This document shows positions 1-8,175 of a stretch of DNA of 64,000 bases, in pieces. The notes under the pieces were generated by a model. That model worked only from the letters and a program-made list of their open reading frames with translations. It did no database searches and was not told the origin of the DNA. The stretch is from JAASSS01 sp021767745 (GTDB lineage Bacteria; Pseudomonadota; Gammaproteobacteria; UBA5335), in NCBI GenBank assembly GCA_034189165.1, contig JAXHVN010000013.1, forward strand, positions 62,001 to 126,000. Reading direction: 5' to 3'. A program made the translations under genes and the position numbers. The first letter of the stretch is position 1; each line of letters begins with the position of its first letter.

Positions 1-494
1 AGTTCCACCTGGCGCATGCGCACGATGGTCTCGGCGAAGAAGTGACAGATCCGTGTGTAGGCGTCCCGCCGCCCGAGATCGACGGTACGCTCGGCGAACA
101 GTGCCTGCTCGCGCGTGCAGATCAGGAACAGGGCGGAAGCGATGTTCGGCGAGCGGTCGAACAGCTCGCGGATCCTGCTCTTGGGTATCGCCACACCGCG
201 AACGTCCGTCAGCGCCTCGACGCTGTAGAGCGCCTCGCCCATCGACAGGTCGAGCAGGCCGACGAAATCCCCCGGGATGTGCAGTCCCAGCGCCTGGCGC
301 TGGCCGTCCGGCGTATCCTGGAAGGCGTAGACCCAGCCCTGCTCGATGAACAGCAGGTCGCTCATGGCGCTGCCTGCCCGCCGCAGCAGGTCGCGGCGCC
401 GGAACGAACAACGTTGCTTGCCCAGCTCACCCAGTACCCGCAGGTCTGTCGGGCTGAGCGTCACGTTATGGTTCAGCCGGCGGGGCAGATCCAT
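1..494 (-). CDS. Crp/Fnr-family transcriptional regulator (partial, C-terminus outside window)
   Basis: The reading frame is open from an ATG at 494 to the window edge without a stop, so about 164 N-terminal residues are visible. They fit a cyclic-nucleotide-binding-like sensor barrel: 'FIEQGWVY', 'LGLHIPGDFVGLLDL' and 'YSVEALTDVRGVAIP' follow the strand and glycine pattern of Crp/Fnr proteins. The sequence then enters the long dimer helix ('CTREQALFAERTVDLGRRDAYTRI'). The helix-turn-helix lies beyond base 1, so the target DNA cannot be judged. I see no Fnr-type N-terminal cysteine cluster, which argues against an oxygen-sensing Fe-S Fnr. An in-frame TTG at 530 could extend the N-terminus. 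It is transcribed divergently from sixA. Confidence 0.85.
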   Translation of the reverse strand, partial: MDLPRRLNHNVTLSPTDLRVLGELGKQRCSFRRRDLLRRAGSAMSDLLFIEQGWVYAFQDTPDGQRQALGLHIPGDFVGLLDLSMGEALYSVEALTDVRGVAIPKSRIRELFDRSPNIASALFLICTREQALFAERTVDLGRRDAYTRICHFFAETIVRMRQVE

Positions 495-602
495 GGCCGG
501 GGAGGTGCTGATGACGGGGAGAAGCTTCAAGCCGGGTGCCGCTCGCTGATGCATACTCTCGCCAGTCAGTGAAGCACAGCGAACGGGCCGCGTACTTAAC
601 CT

Positions 603-1106
603 ATGTTCATCTACCTGATTCGGCACGCGATCGCCGAAACGCTGCCGCCGGCCAGCGGTCGCAGCGATGCCGGGCGCGCGCTCACCGAAGCGGGTGCCGC
701 TCGCATGCGGCGGGCGGCGGCCGGTTTGACGACGCTGGTGCCGTCACTGGATCGTCTGCTCAGCAGTCCGCTGCGCCGCGCCCGGCAGACGGCGGCGATT
801 CTGGCGCCGCACTGGCAGCTGGAGGTGGAGATCGATGCCGGGCTGGCGCCGGAGGGCGACCTGCGTGCGCTGGCACTTCGGCTGGCGGCGCTGGGCGGAC
901 AGGGCGCTGCGCAGGTGGCGGTGGTGGGGCATCAGCCCGGCCTCGGCGCCCTGGCCTCGTTGCTTTGGACGGGTGAGGAGCGGCGGGCGTGGTTGCCGTT
1001 CAAGAAGGGCAGCTGCGCCTGCATCGAGCTGGCCCCGCCGCAGGCGATGCTGCGCTGGTTCCTGCCGCCGGCGCAGTTGCGGGCGCTGGCCGATGGCCGC
1101 CGCTGA
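603..1106 (+). CDS. sixA: Phosphohistidine phosphatase SixA
   Basis: A 167-residue histidine phosphatase of the SixA branch. The N-terminal 'YLIRHAIAE' carries the RH phosphate-pocket signature (R7, H8), followed by 'LLSSPLRRARQTA' and 'VAVVGHQPGLG' with the second catalytic histidine. Known SixA proteins remove phosphate from phosphohistidine on HPt or PTS proteins, although substrates differ between species. The length matches the compact family (about 160 residues). The gene ends 30 bases before the convergent ParA gene. No good Shine-Dalgarno site precedes the ATG at 603, so translation may be leaderless or weak. SixA is often found close to CHAD proteins, as it is here. Confidence 0.85.
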   Translation: MFIYLIRHAIAETLPPASGRSDAGRALTEAGAARMRRAAAGLTTLVPSLDRLLSSPLRRARQTAAILAPHWQLEVEIDAGLAPEGDLRALALRLAALGGQGAAQVAVVGHQPGLGALASLLWTGEERRAWLPFKKGSCACIELAPPQAMLRWFLPPAQLRALADGRR

Positions 1107-1136
1107 GGGCGCTGCCGCCGGCGCCGGGCCTTGCCT

Positions 1137-1877
1137 CTACAGGCGGGTGAGCATCTCCTGCCACAGCGCGCGGTAGGCACTTGCCGCCGGTGAGGTCGGC
1201 GCGAACGCCGCGACCGGCGCCCGATGGGAACCCATCTGTTCGACCGCCGTGGCATAGGGCAGGTAGGCACCCAGCAGGTTGCCGAGCGAGGTCGGCGGCT
1301 GGGTCAGCCAGGCGCGATGCAGGCTGCGGCGGCGGTCGACCATCGAGAAGAAGGGATGCAGCCGGGTCAGCGGCAGATCCTCGCTGCGGAAGAACGCCAC
1401 CAGCTGCTCGAAGGCGCGTACCGAGAGCGGCGTCGGGATCAGCGGCACGAGGATCATGTCCGCCGTGGCGAACACGTTCTCGGACAGTCGCGAAAAGCTG
1501 GGCGGGCAGTCCAGCACCAGCAGCTGGTATTCGGCGTCGAGTGGCGCGATCAGCCGGCGCAGCACGTCACGCGACTTTTTCTCCTCGGTGACCAGCAGGT
1601 CCAGGTCACGGTAGGAAATGTCGGCCGGCACCACGTCCAGGCGCGGGTGCACGCTGGCCTGCGCCTGGGCTTCCAGCGAATAGCGGCCGCGGACGAGCTT
1701 GCGGGTGCGCGCCTTCGCCTCCCGCTCGACTTCCAGATACCAGCTGGCCGCGCCCTGCGGGTCGAGATCCCACAGCAGCGTCCGTCGGCCTTCGCTCGCC
1801 GCCAGATGCGCGAGATTGACGGCCGCCGCGGTCTTGCCGACGCCGCCCTTGACGTTGTAAAGCGCGATCGTCTTCAT
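1137..1877 (-). CDS. ParA-family ATPase, orphan (no ParB)
   Basis: A 246-residue ParA/MinD-type P-loop ATPase. The deviant Walker A motif 'KGGVGKTA' has the signature lysine K10 and K15. The A' box is 'LLWDLDPQGAA' (residues 34-44) and Walker B is 'LLVLDCPPS' (D123). There is no N-terminal HTH, so it belongs with short ParA/McdA-like positioning ATPases rather than plasmid-type long ParA proteins. Such enzymes form nucleotide-dependent dimers on nucleoid DNA and move a cargo adaptor. No parB, parS-like repeats or replication gene is nearby. Its ATG overlaps the stop of the upstream CHAD gene by 4 bases (1874-1877), which implies translational coupling and a shared role. Confidence 0.85.
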   Translation of the reverse strand: MKTIALYNVKGGVGKTAAAVNLAHLAASEGRRTLLWDLDPQGAASWYLEVEREAKARTRKLVRGRYSLEAQAQASVHPRLDVVPADISYRDLDLLVTEEKKSRDVLRRLIAPLDAEYQLLVLDCPPSFSRLSENVFATADMILVPLIPTPLSVRAFEQLVAFFRSEDLPLTRLHPFFSMVDRRRSLHRAWLTQPPTSLGNLLGAYLPYATAVEQMGSHRAPVAAFAPTSPAASAYRALWQEMLTRL

Positions 1878-2824
1878 TCGTCCGCCGCCCCCGGCAGCAC
1901 CGACAGCGCCGGCAGGCGTTCCTGACGCGCGACCTCGCCCGCCCAGGTCTCCCAGTACTGCCCGAGCCGGCGCACATGCGCTTTCGGTGTCTCCGCATGC
2001 AGCCGCCTGCCCAGTGCCGTGGCCTCGCGACGCAGCTCGCTCTGGCGCCGGCCGATGGCGCCGAGCATGGCCTGCAGCGAGGACTCGTCCATCAGCGTGG
2101 GAAGCTCGAGCACTGCCTGCCGCAGCACGACCAGGTCATGGTCGTCGCCCAGCAGGTCCGAGAGGGCCTTGAGGCTGGCCTGCCGGGTTTCAAGCTCGCT
2201 CGGCCATAGCCGGCGCAGCAGTTTGCTGTGATACCACTGATCCTTCACGCGCTTGCGCCATTCGTGGTAGCGCTCGCCACCCGGTTCGGCGAGCGCCTCG
2301 GCCATGCGCGCGCAGCCCTGGCGGTAGATGCGGTGCAGGCCCGGCGCGAGCACGGCGAAGCCAGCGCCATCGAGCGGCCAGCGGCCGACCGCGCGGCGGG
2401 CCTCCTGCAGCGCCTCGATCAGCCGCTTGAGCTGCTGCGCCAGCGCGGCCGGTTCGCCGGCGGTGGCATCGCGGCGGCGCTCCAGCTCCCGGCGTATCTC
2501 CCCGGCAGCGGCCGGCAGCGGGGTCACGGCCGCCAGCTTGTCCAGCGACTCGATCACCGCCTGCGCATCCCGCACGTCCGACAGGCCCCGGGCGGCATCG
2601 CGAAACCAGGCATTCTCGCGCCGATAGGTCGGTTCGCCGAGGTCCGCACGCACCATGCGCAGCACGGCCCGGATCTCCTTGAAGCGCTTGCGGGCTTCGT
2701 GGATGCCCTCGTGTTGCTGCTCGCCCTTCAGCCGGAGCTGGGCGATGGCGTCGTCGATGCGCTCGCTGACGATGCGGCGGATCTCGCTGGGAACGGCGTG
2801 GGGATCTTCGAACCGGTAGGGCAT
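1874..2824 (-). CDS. CHAD domain protein, probable polyphosphate-binding
   Basis: A 316-residue alpha-helical CHAD protein. Both halves of the domain show the conserved basic histidine motifs: 'HEARKRFKEIRAVLRMVR' near residues 42-59 and 'YHEWRKRVKDQWYHSKLL' in the second half. CHAD domains bind inorganic polyphosphate through this cationic surface, and several bacterial CHAD proteins sit on polyphosphate granules. There is no CYTH (triphosphatase) domain fused to it. The stop codon overlaps the start of the ParA ATPase gene by 4 bases, so the two are probably made together. The granule role is known for the family; that this protein is the ParA cargo adaptor is my inference. Confidence 0.85.
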   Translation of the reverse strand: MPYRFEDPHAVPSEIRRIVSERIDDAIAQLRLKGEQQHEGIHEARKRFKEIRAVLRMVRADLGEPTYRRENAWFRDAARGLSDVRDAQAVIESLDKLAAVTPLPAAAGEIRRELERRRDATAGEPAALAQQLKRLIEALQEARRAVGRWPLDGAGFAVLAPGLHRIYRQGCARMAEALAEPGGERYHEWRKRVKDQWYHSKLLRRLWPSELETRQASLKALSDLLGDDHDLVVLRQAVLELPTLMDESSLQAMLGAIGRRQSELRREATALGRRLHAETPKAHVRRLGQYWETWAGEVARQERLPALSVLPGAADE

Positions 2825-2872
2825 GCGCTGGCAGGCGTGGCGAAACGGGCGCCCAGTCTAGCGCAGCGCCGG

Positions 2873-3184
2873 CTAGCGTTCCCGGTGCACGCGGCCGAAG
2901 TGCCAGCCCAGCAGCAGCGCCGTGAGCAGGCCGCCGCCGAAGGCCGCCAGGGCATCGGCGCTTGCGCCGAGCTCGAAGCCGCCGGCGGTGATCAGCAGAT
3001 AGCCGAGCGCGAGGTTCGAGGCCCCCCACAGCACGTTCACCAGCGGCGAGGACTGGCCGCGTCCCGGCGGGTTGGCGAACGGCGTCTGAAACGGATATCC
3101 CGAGATGCCGTGGCCGAGATGGGGGATGGCGTTGGTCAGGAAGACCCCGCCGCCGAAGTGCACCAGTAAGGCTAGCCAATCCAT
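2873..3184 (-). CDS. Small integral membrane protein, unknown function
   Basis: A 103-residue hydrophobic protein that I do not recognise by name. It shows about three membrane-spanning stretches: 'WLALLVHFGGGVFLTNAIPH', 'VLWGASNLALGYLLITAGG' and 'ALAAFGGGLLTALLLGWHF'. A polar, proline-rich loop separates the first two, and the end is basic. I chose the ATG at 3184 because GGAGAG lies seven bases upstream; an in-frame GTG at 3199 would add five residues but would contain that ribosome site. It lies 48 bases upstream of the CHAD gene in the same direction and divergent from the phosphorylase gene. Confidence 0.6.
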   Translation of the reverse strand: MDWLALLVHFGGGVFLTNAIPHLGHGISGYPFQTPFANPPGRGQSSPLVNVLWGASNLALGYLLITAGGFELGASADALAAFGGGLLTALLLGWHFGRVHRER

Positions 3185-3362
3185 AGCGCGTCTCTCCACA
3201 GGAACCGAAGCCGGGCCCGGCCCGCACCCGGACTTGCCGCTGCCGCTGCCAGCCGGGCCGGTGTAGACTCGCTGGCAGCGGCTGTTGCCGGTGGCAAACC
3301 GTAACCCGCGCGGTGCCGCAGGTACAGGCTCACCCCCATGAAGCCAGTAGCGAGGGTAGCGG

Positions 3363-5093
3363 ATGGATCAGGCAACGGGCGTTCCGCGTTGGTTCCACGA
3401 GCGCGCTGCCGCTCGCCTCGACCTGCTCTACGGCGAGCAGGGTACCCGCACGCTGGAGCGACTGGCCGAACGCCTGGTGGCGCACGGCATTCGCGCCGAG
3501 GGGCCGGTGGTACCGGTGTGGACCGAGCAGGATGCGATCCTGATCACCTACGGCGACAGCATCCGCTGCCCGGGCGAGGCGCCGCTGGCGACGCTGCACC
3601 GCTTCCTCGGCGATCATCTGGCCGGCGTGATCGACAACGTCCACGTGCTGCCTTTCACGCCCTACAGCTCGGATGACGGCTTCGCCGTGATCGACTATCA
3701 GCGGGTCAATCCCGAGCTCGGCGACTGGGACGATCTGCGCCGGCTGGCGGGCAGCTTCAACCTGATGGCGGACCTGGTGATCAACCACGTCTCGCGCGAG
3801 AACCTCTGGTTCATCGACTATCTGCGGGACGAGCCGCCGGGGCGCGATTTCTTCATCGAAGCCGACCCGGCGGCGGACCTGTCGGCCGTTACCCGCCCGC
3901 GCAGCCAGCCGCTGCTCTCGCCGGTCTACCTGCGGGAGGGCACCCGCTGGGTGTGGACGACCTTCAGCAAGGATCAGGTCGACGTCAACTTCGCCAACCC
4001 CGACGTGCTGCTCGCCTACGTGGACATCATGCTGCGCTACGTCGAGACCGGCGCCCGCTTCATCCGCCTGGATGCGATCGCCTTCCTCTGGAAGCGGCCC
4101 GGCACACGCTGCATCCACCTGCGCGAGACGCACGAGGTGGTGAAGCTGCTGCGCGAGATCCTCGCGTTGGTGGCCCCCGGCACGGTGCTGATCACCGAGA
4201 CCAACGTGCCCAATGGGGAGAATCTGTCCTACTTCGGCAACAGCGACGAAGCGCACATGGTGTACAACTTCACCCTGCCGCCGCTGCTGCTGCACGCCCT
4301 GCTGTTCGGCAGCTCGACCTATCTGATGCGCTGGCTGCAGGACATGCCCCGCCCGCCGCGCGACTGTACCTATCTGAACTTCACTGCCTCGCATGACGGC
4401 ATCGGCCTGCGCCCGACGGAGGATCTGCTGACCCCCGATGAGGTCGAGAGCCTGATCGACACCACCCACGAGTTCGGCGCCTACGTCAGCATGAAGTCGA
4501 ACAGCGATGGCACCGAGTCGCCCTACGAGATCAACGTCTCGCTGTTCGACGCCCTCGCCGGCACCATTCACGGCCGCGATCAGTGGCAGCTGCCGAGGTT
4601 CCTGTGCAGCCAGACCATCATGCTCGCCCTGCAGGGCATACCGGCGCTCTACATCCACAGCCTGACGGCGACGCCGAACGACCGGCGTGGGGTGGAGCAG
4701 ACCGGGCGCACGCGGGCGATCAATCGACACAAATGGGACTACGCCACGCTCCACGCCCTGCTGGAGAATCCCATGACGCCGAACGCCCAGGTGTTCGCGG
4801 CGCTGCGGCGCCTGCTGGAGATTCGCCGGCGTCAGCCCGCCTTCCATCCGGACGCGACGCAGGAGACGCTACCGCTCGGCGAGGCCTGCTTCGGCGTGCT
4901 GCGTACCGCCGCCGCCGGTCAGCGGATCTTCGCCCTGAACAATCTCACCCGGTTGCCGCAGTCGGTGGACATCAGCGAGCACAAGCGTTTCGAGGCCGGC
5001 CGCCCCTGGTATGACCTGATCGCCGGTCGGCCGGTCAATACCGGCGGCACGGTGCTGCTGCAGCCCTACCAGAGCATCTGGCTGGCCAGCTGA
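3363..5093 (+). CDS. GH13_18 sucrose phosphorylase-like enzyme, probable glucosylglycerate phosphorylase
   Basis: A 576-residue glycoside phosphorylase of the sucrose phosphorylase subfamily. The three GH13 catalytic carboxylates can be read: nucleophile D237 in 'FIRLDAIAF', acid/base E279 in 'LITETNVPNGENLSYFG', and D345 in 'FTASHDGIGLRPTEDLL'. The early motif 'VLPFTPYSSDDGFAVIDY' is typical of GH13_18. The subfamily includes sucrose, glucosylglycerol and glucosylglycerate phosphorylases. The neighbouring GpgS-like synthase, HAD phosphatase and glycerate kinase favour glucosylglycerate, which would be split with phosphate into alpha-glucose-1-phosphate and D-glycerate. It is cytoplasmic, with no signal peptide. 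GAGGG lies upstream of the ATG. It is convergent with the synthase operon. Confidence 0.8.
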   Translation: MDQATGVPRWFHERAAARLDLLYGEQGTRTLERLAERLVAHGIRAEGPVVPVWTEQDAILITYGDSIRCPGEAPLATLHRFLGDHLAGVIDNVHVLPFTPYSSDDGFAVIDYQRVNPELGDWDDLRRLAGSFNLMADLVINHVSRENLWFIDYLRDEPPGRDFFIEADPAADLSAVTRPRSQPLLSPVYLREGTRWVWTTFSKDQVDVNFANPDVLLAYVDIMLRYVETGARFIRLDAIAFLWKRPGTRCIHLRETHEVVKLLREILALVAPGTVLITETNVPNGENLSYFGNSDEAHMVYNFTLPPLLLHALLFGSSTYLMRWLQDMPRPPRDCTYLNFTASHDGIGLRPTEDLLTPDEVESLIDTTHEFGAYVSMKSNSDGTESPYEINVSLFDALAGTIHGRDQWQLPRFLCSQTIMLALQGIPALYIHSLTATPNDRRGVEQTGRTRAINRHKWDYATLHALLENPMTPNAQVFAALRRLLEIRRRQPAFHPDATQETLPLGEACFGVLRTAAAGQRIFALNNLTRLPQSVDISEHKRFEAGRPWYDLIAGRPVNTGGTVLLQPYQSIWLAS

Positions 5094-5114
5094 GTCAGGG
5101 CACCATGGCGCTGC

Positions 5115-6326
5115 CTAGGCGTTGTCGCGCTCGACCGCCTCGTGCAGCTGGGCGAGGAAGTCCGGCACCGCACTGACCACCCGCTGCCAGCTCGGCATGA
5201 ACGGCGTCTCCTGCGGATTAGCCATGAACGATTCGCCGGCCCGCGTGATGTTCTGCGCAAACAGCTCCACCGCCTGCTCCTCGGCGTGCCGGTCGAGCTG
5301 CATGCCGTTGGTGACCGCCTCGGCGTAGTAGCGCTCCACCATGTCCAGCGCCGTGCGGTAGTAGATGGCCTTCAGCGTGCGGAAGCTGCCGGCGGAAAAC
5401 ACCACCCCCTGCGTGGCCAGCTTGCGGAACAGCGCCTTGCTGATGTCCGTGCTCATCTTCGACAGGCCCGCCTGGGCATCGTCGGCCGAGAGCGGCTGGT
5501 GCTTGTGATCGTAGGCGTCGGCAATCTCGGCCTGGCAGATCCGCCCCAGCGCGTAGTTGCGATGAACCTCGGAGAGCACGCCGATCTCCAGCCCCCAGTC
5601 GCTGGGGATGCGGATCTGCCGCACGACCTCGGCGCGGGTGGCGAACTCGCCGGCCAACGGGTAGCGAAAGCTCGCCATGTAGTCGAGGTAGGGCGCCGGC
5701 CCGACCATGCGCTGCAGGGCGTCGATCAGCGGCGTGACCAGCAGTCGGGTGACCCGCCCGTTGAGTCGCTCGCCGGCCGCGCGGTAGTAGTAGCCCTTGC
5801 AGAAGTAGAAATTCAGCTGCGGATGCGCCAGCGGGTAGAACAGCCGTGCCAGCAGGCCCCGCTGATAGGTGAGGATGTCGCAGTCGTGCAGGGCCAGCAG
5901 GCTGCCGCGGCCGGAGGCGAGCGCATAGCCGTAGCAGTACCACACGTTGCGGCCCTTGCCCGGCTCGGTCGGCGCCAGCCCGTGCCGGGCGAGCAGGGCA
6001 TCGAGCGCCTGCAACCGCGGCCCGTCGTGCCAGAGGATCCGGTGGTGCTGCGGCAGCCGGTCGAAATAGGCCCGCGCGTGCTCGAATTCGGCCGGCTCGG
6101 CCCGGTCCAGGCCGATGACGATCTCGTTCAGGTAACGGACCTGCGTCAGCTCGTCGAGGATGCGGGCCAGCGCCTCGCCTTCCAGCTCCGAATACAGCGA
6201 CGGCAGCACCAGCGACATCGGCCGCTGGGCGGCGAACGCGCACAGCGAGTCCTCGATCTCGGTGATCGGGCGCTCGCGCAGCTTGTGCAGCGTCGTGACC
6301 GCGCCGCCCTGGTGGAAATCACCCAT
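5115..6326 (-). CDS. gpgS: Glucosyl-3-phosphoglycerate synthase-like glycosyltransferase (GT81)
   Basis: A 403-residue GT-A-fold glycosyltransferase expected to transfer glucose from a nucleotide sugar to 3-phosphoglycerate. This is the first committed step to the compatible solute glucosylglycerate. The N-terminal 'MSLVLPSLYSELEGEALARI' is the nucleotide-binding start and 'LLALHDCDILTYQRGLL' holds the metal-binding D148-C-D150. 'SDWGLEIGVLSEVHRNY' is a GpgS/MpgS-like motif. I chose the ATG at 6326 (MGDFHQGG) because AGGAGCAGGAGC precedes it; the frame stays open to 6431. The start overlaps the HAD gene by 8 bases, so it is the third gene of the operon. A mannosyl-3-phosphoglycerate synthase activity cannot be excluded from sequence. 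Confidence 0.8.
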   Translation of the reverse strand: MGDFHQGGAVTTLHKLRERPITEIEDSLCAFAAQRPMSLVLPSLYSELEGEALARILDELTQVRYLNEIVIGLDRAEPAEFEHARAYFDRLPQHHRILWHDGPRLQALDALLARHGLAPTEPGKGRNVWYCYGYALASGRGSLLALHDCDILTYQRGLLARLFYPLAHPQLNFYFCKGYYYRAAGERLNGRVTRLLVTPLIDALQRMVGPAPYLDYMASFRYPLAGEFATRAEVVRQIRIPSDWGLEIGVLSEVHRNYALGRICQAEIADAYDHKHQPLSADDAQAGLSKMSTDISKALFRKLATQGVVFSAGSFRTLKAIYYRTALDMVERYYAEAVTNGMQLDRHAEEQAVELFAQNITRAGESFMANPQETPFMPSWQRVVSAVPDFLAQLHEAVERDNA

Positions 6327-7119
6327 GCTCCTGCTCCTTGTGCCGCGGGCATCCCAGCTCATCCAGCAGCGAATCGACGGCGCGGCCCCAGCCCTCGGCG
6401 CCGGGTGCCGGGGCGATGCGGACATCGGCATGACCGGGCACTGCCAGTGCGCTGCCGTCCGGCCGCGGGATCACGATGGCCACTGCCGCCCGCTGCAGCA
6501 TCGGCAGATCGTTCGGCGCATCGCCCAGCGCGATGACCTGCCCGAGAGTGCCGCCCGGCAGCTGCTCGAGCGCACTGCCCTTGTCGTGCCGGCCCGACAC
6601 GTGCACGAAGCGCCCGCCGCGGGTGACGGCGAGCCCGGCCGCCTCCAGCGCCGAGGTGCAGGCGGCGAGTGCGTCCTCGTCGTCCTGCCAGTCCAGCGGC
6701 TCGGAGCACTGACGCCGGCGCGCCAGCGCGGCCGCCGCCGGCGTCAGCCCGGTCAGCGCCGCCACCTCGGCTACGTCGAGCTCACCGAAGCCGCGAAAGC
6801 GCCAGCCGTGGCGCGCGCGCAGCGCGTTCAGCCGTGCCTGCAGCTGCGCCCGGGGCACGCCGAGCACCGTCGTTTGCCAGGGCGCGTCCGGGGCCGGCCG
6901 GCGGCAGATGCCGCCGCCGTTTTCGAACACGAGCGGACCGTCGAGCCGCAGCTGCGCGGCCAGCTCGATCATCTCCGCCGCCGTCTTGGACGAGTTCAGT
7001 ACGATCGGCACGCCCGCCGCCTGCGCCCGTGCCAGCGCCGGCACCGCCGGGGCCCAGCGGTAGTCGTCGTGGTTCAGCAGCGTCCCGTCCAGATCGGTGA
7101 CGATGACCGGTCGCCTCAT
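6319..7119 (-). CDS. HAD phosphatase, glucosyl-/mannosyl-3-phosphoglycerate phosphatase type
   Basis: A 266-residue HAD-superfamily phosphatase of the Cof/MPGP branch. Motif I is 'VTDLDGTLLNHDDY' with nucleophile D8 and D10, motif II is 'IVLNSSKT', and motif IV is 'VIALGDAPNDLPML'. 'GPLVFENGGGI' is typical of mannosyl-3-phosphoglycerate phosphatases. Its likely job is to dephosphorylate glucosyl-3-phosphoglycerate made by the neighbouring synthase, giving glucosylglycerate. The ATG at 7119 overlaps the stop of the kinase gene by four bases (ATGA). A longer in-frame extension exists upstream but lies inside the kinase gene and has no HAD content. Sugar specificity is inferred from context. Confidence 0.8.
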   Translation of the reverse strand: MRRPVIVTDLDGTLLNHDDYRWAPAVPALARAQAAGVPIVLNSSKTAAEMIELAAQLRLDGPLVFENGGGICRRPAPDAPWQTTVLGVPRAQLQARLNALRARHGWRFRGFGELDVAEVAALTGLTPAAAALARRRQCSEPLDWQDDEDALAACTSALEAAGLAVTRGGRFVHVSGRHDKGSALEQLPGGTLGQVIALGDAPNDLPMLQRAAVAIVIPRPDGSALAVPGHADVRIAPAPGAEGWGRAVDSLLDELGCPRHKEQEHG

Positions 7120-8042
7120 GTCCGATCCCCGAGTCGCACGGCGGCGATCGAATGGTCGGGCGCGAGCCGCAGACAGACGTCGGCCCGCGTCGGCAGCGTG
7201 GCCAGCATGTGCCGTGTCAGGCGCTCGTAGAAGGCGATGAAGCGTCGAACCTGCTCGGCATCCATGCGCTGTTCGGCCGGCAGACCCTGCTCCTGCTGGC
7301 AGCGCCATTCATGCACCTTCTCCCAACCGGGAACCTGCAGCAGGATCAGCCGCTGCAGCCGGTCGAACAGGTCGGCGTAAGGCCCCTGCAGCTGCGCATT
7401 GACGTAGCTGCGCCAGCGCCCGTCCGCATCCTCTTCGGCCTCCAGCGCGTTGATCGGCGTGGCCAGTGCGGCGGCGGGCTGCGCGCTGGCGCCGACGCAC
7501 CAGCCCTCGAAGAGGATGATGTCGACAGGGCCGGTGACCTCGGGCCACTGCGCCGGCGGGCGGCGATCGTCCCGGCCCTTGTCGAAGCTCGGCAGCGCCA
7601 GGCGCTCACCGGGCCGCAGCGCCGCCAGCCGGTCGAGCAGCGAGATCGCCAGGGCGACGTCGTGGGTGCCCGGCACACCGCGAACCGCCAGCAGGGGATG
7701 GACCTCCCGAGCCAGTCGCTGCCGTTCGGCGTGCGTCAGGTACACATCATCGATCGACAGCACCGCCACGCGCAGGCCAAGGCCCGCTTCCAGCACCACC
7801 TGCAGCAGCTGACACAGGGTCGACTTGCCGGCGCCCTGGGCGCCGTTGATGCCGACCAGTAGCGGCCCCTGGGCGGGCTGGCGCGCCTGCAGCCAGCACG
7901 CCAGCGGCGCATGCAGCTGTGCCAGCAGGGCCTGCATCTGCGGCACGTGGCGGGCCGCCGCCGCGGCGGCGAACGCCGGCTCGGCGCGCGCCGCGGCGGC
8001 GTGGGCGCAGGACGCATCCATAGCATTCTGGGGCCAGAGCAT
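7116..8042 (-). CDS. P-loop kinase, probable D-glycerate 3-kinase
   Basis: A P-loop kinase of about 308 residues. Walker A is 'VGINGAQGAGKSTLCQLL'. 'VAVLSIDDVYLTHAERQRLA' and 'HPLLAVRGVPGTHDVALA' are characteristic of the bacterial GLYK-like kinases related to plant D-glycerate 3-kinase, and 'IILFEGWCVGA' follows. Its product would be 3-phosphoglycerate, which is also the acceptor used by the GpgS-like enzyme. This kinase therefore returns the glycerate released by the phosphorylase to the start of the pathway. It is the first gene of a three-gene overlapping operon. Two ATG codons (8042 and 8021) are possible; neither has a clear ribosome site. A uridine- or pantothenate-kinase-like activity is less likely. 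Confidence 0.75.
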   Translation of the reverse strand: MLWPQNAMDASCAHAAAARAEPAFAAAAAARHVPQMQALLAQLHAPLACWLQARQPAQGPLLVGINGAQGAGKSTLCQLLQVVLEAGLGLRVAVLSIDDVYLTHAERQRLAREVHPLLAVRGVPGTHDVALAISLLDRLAALRPGERLALPSFDKGRDDRRPPAQWPEVTGPVDIILFEGWCVGASAQPAAALATPINALEAEEDADGRWRSYVNAQLQGPYADLFDRLQRLILLQVPGWEKVHEWRCQQEQGLPAEQRMDAEQVRRFIAFYERLTRHMLATLPTRADVCLRLAPDHSIAAVRLGDRT

Positions 8043-8175
8043 GCGGCATCGGCGGGCGGGGTAGGGAAGCCTACGATGGCACCGTGCACCGGCGGCTGAC
8101 AAGCCGGCCCCGACATTCAAGAAGCCGTCGCCGCAGGCGATAACCGGGCAAGCTGTGATCTTCAAGGTCGCCCCG

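Noticed and set aside
1137..1877. Plasmid partition locus
   Set aside because: ParA is present but there is no ParB, no parS-like repeats and no replication gene; neighbours are chromosomal.
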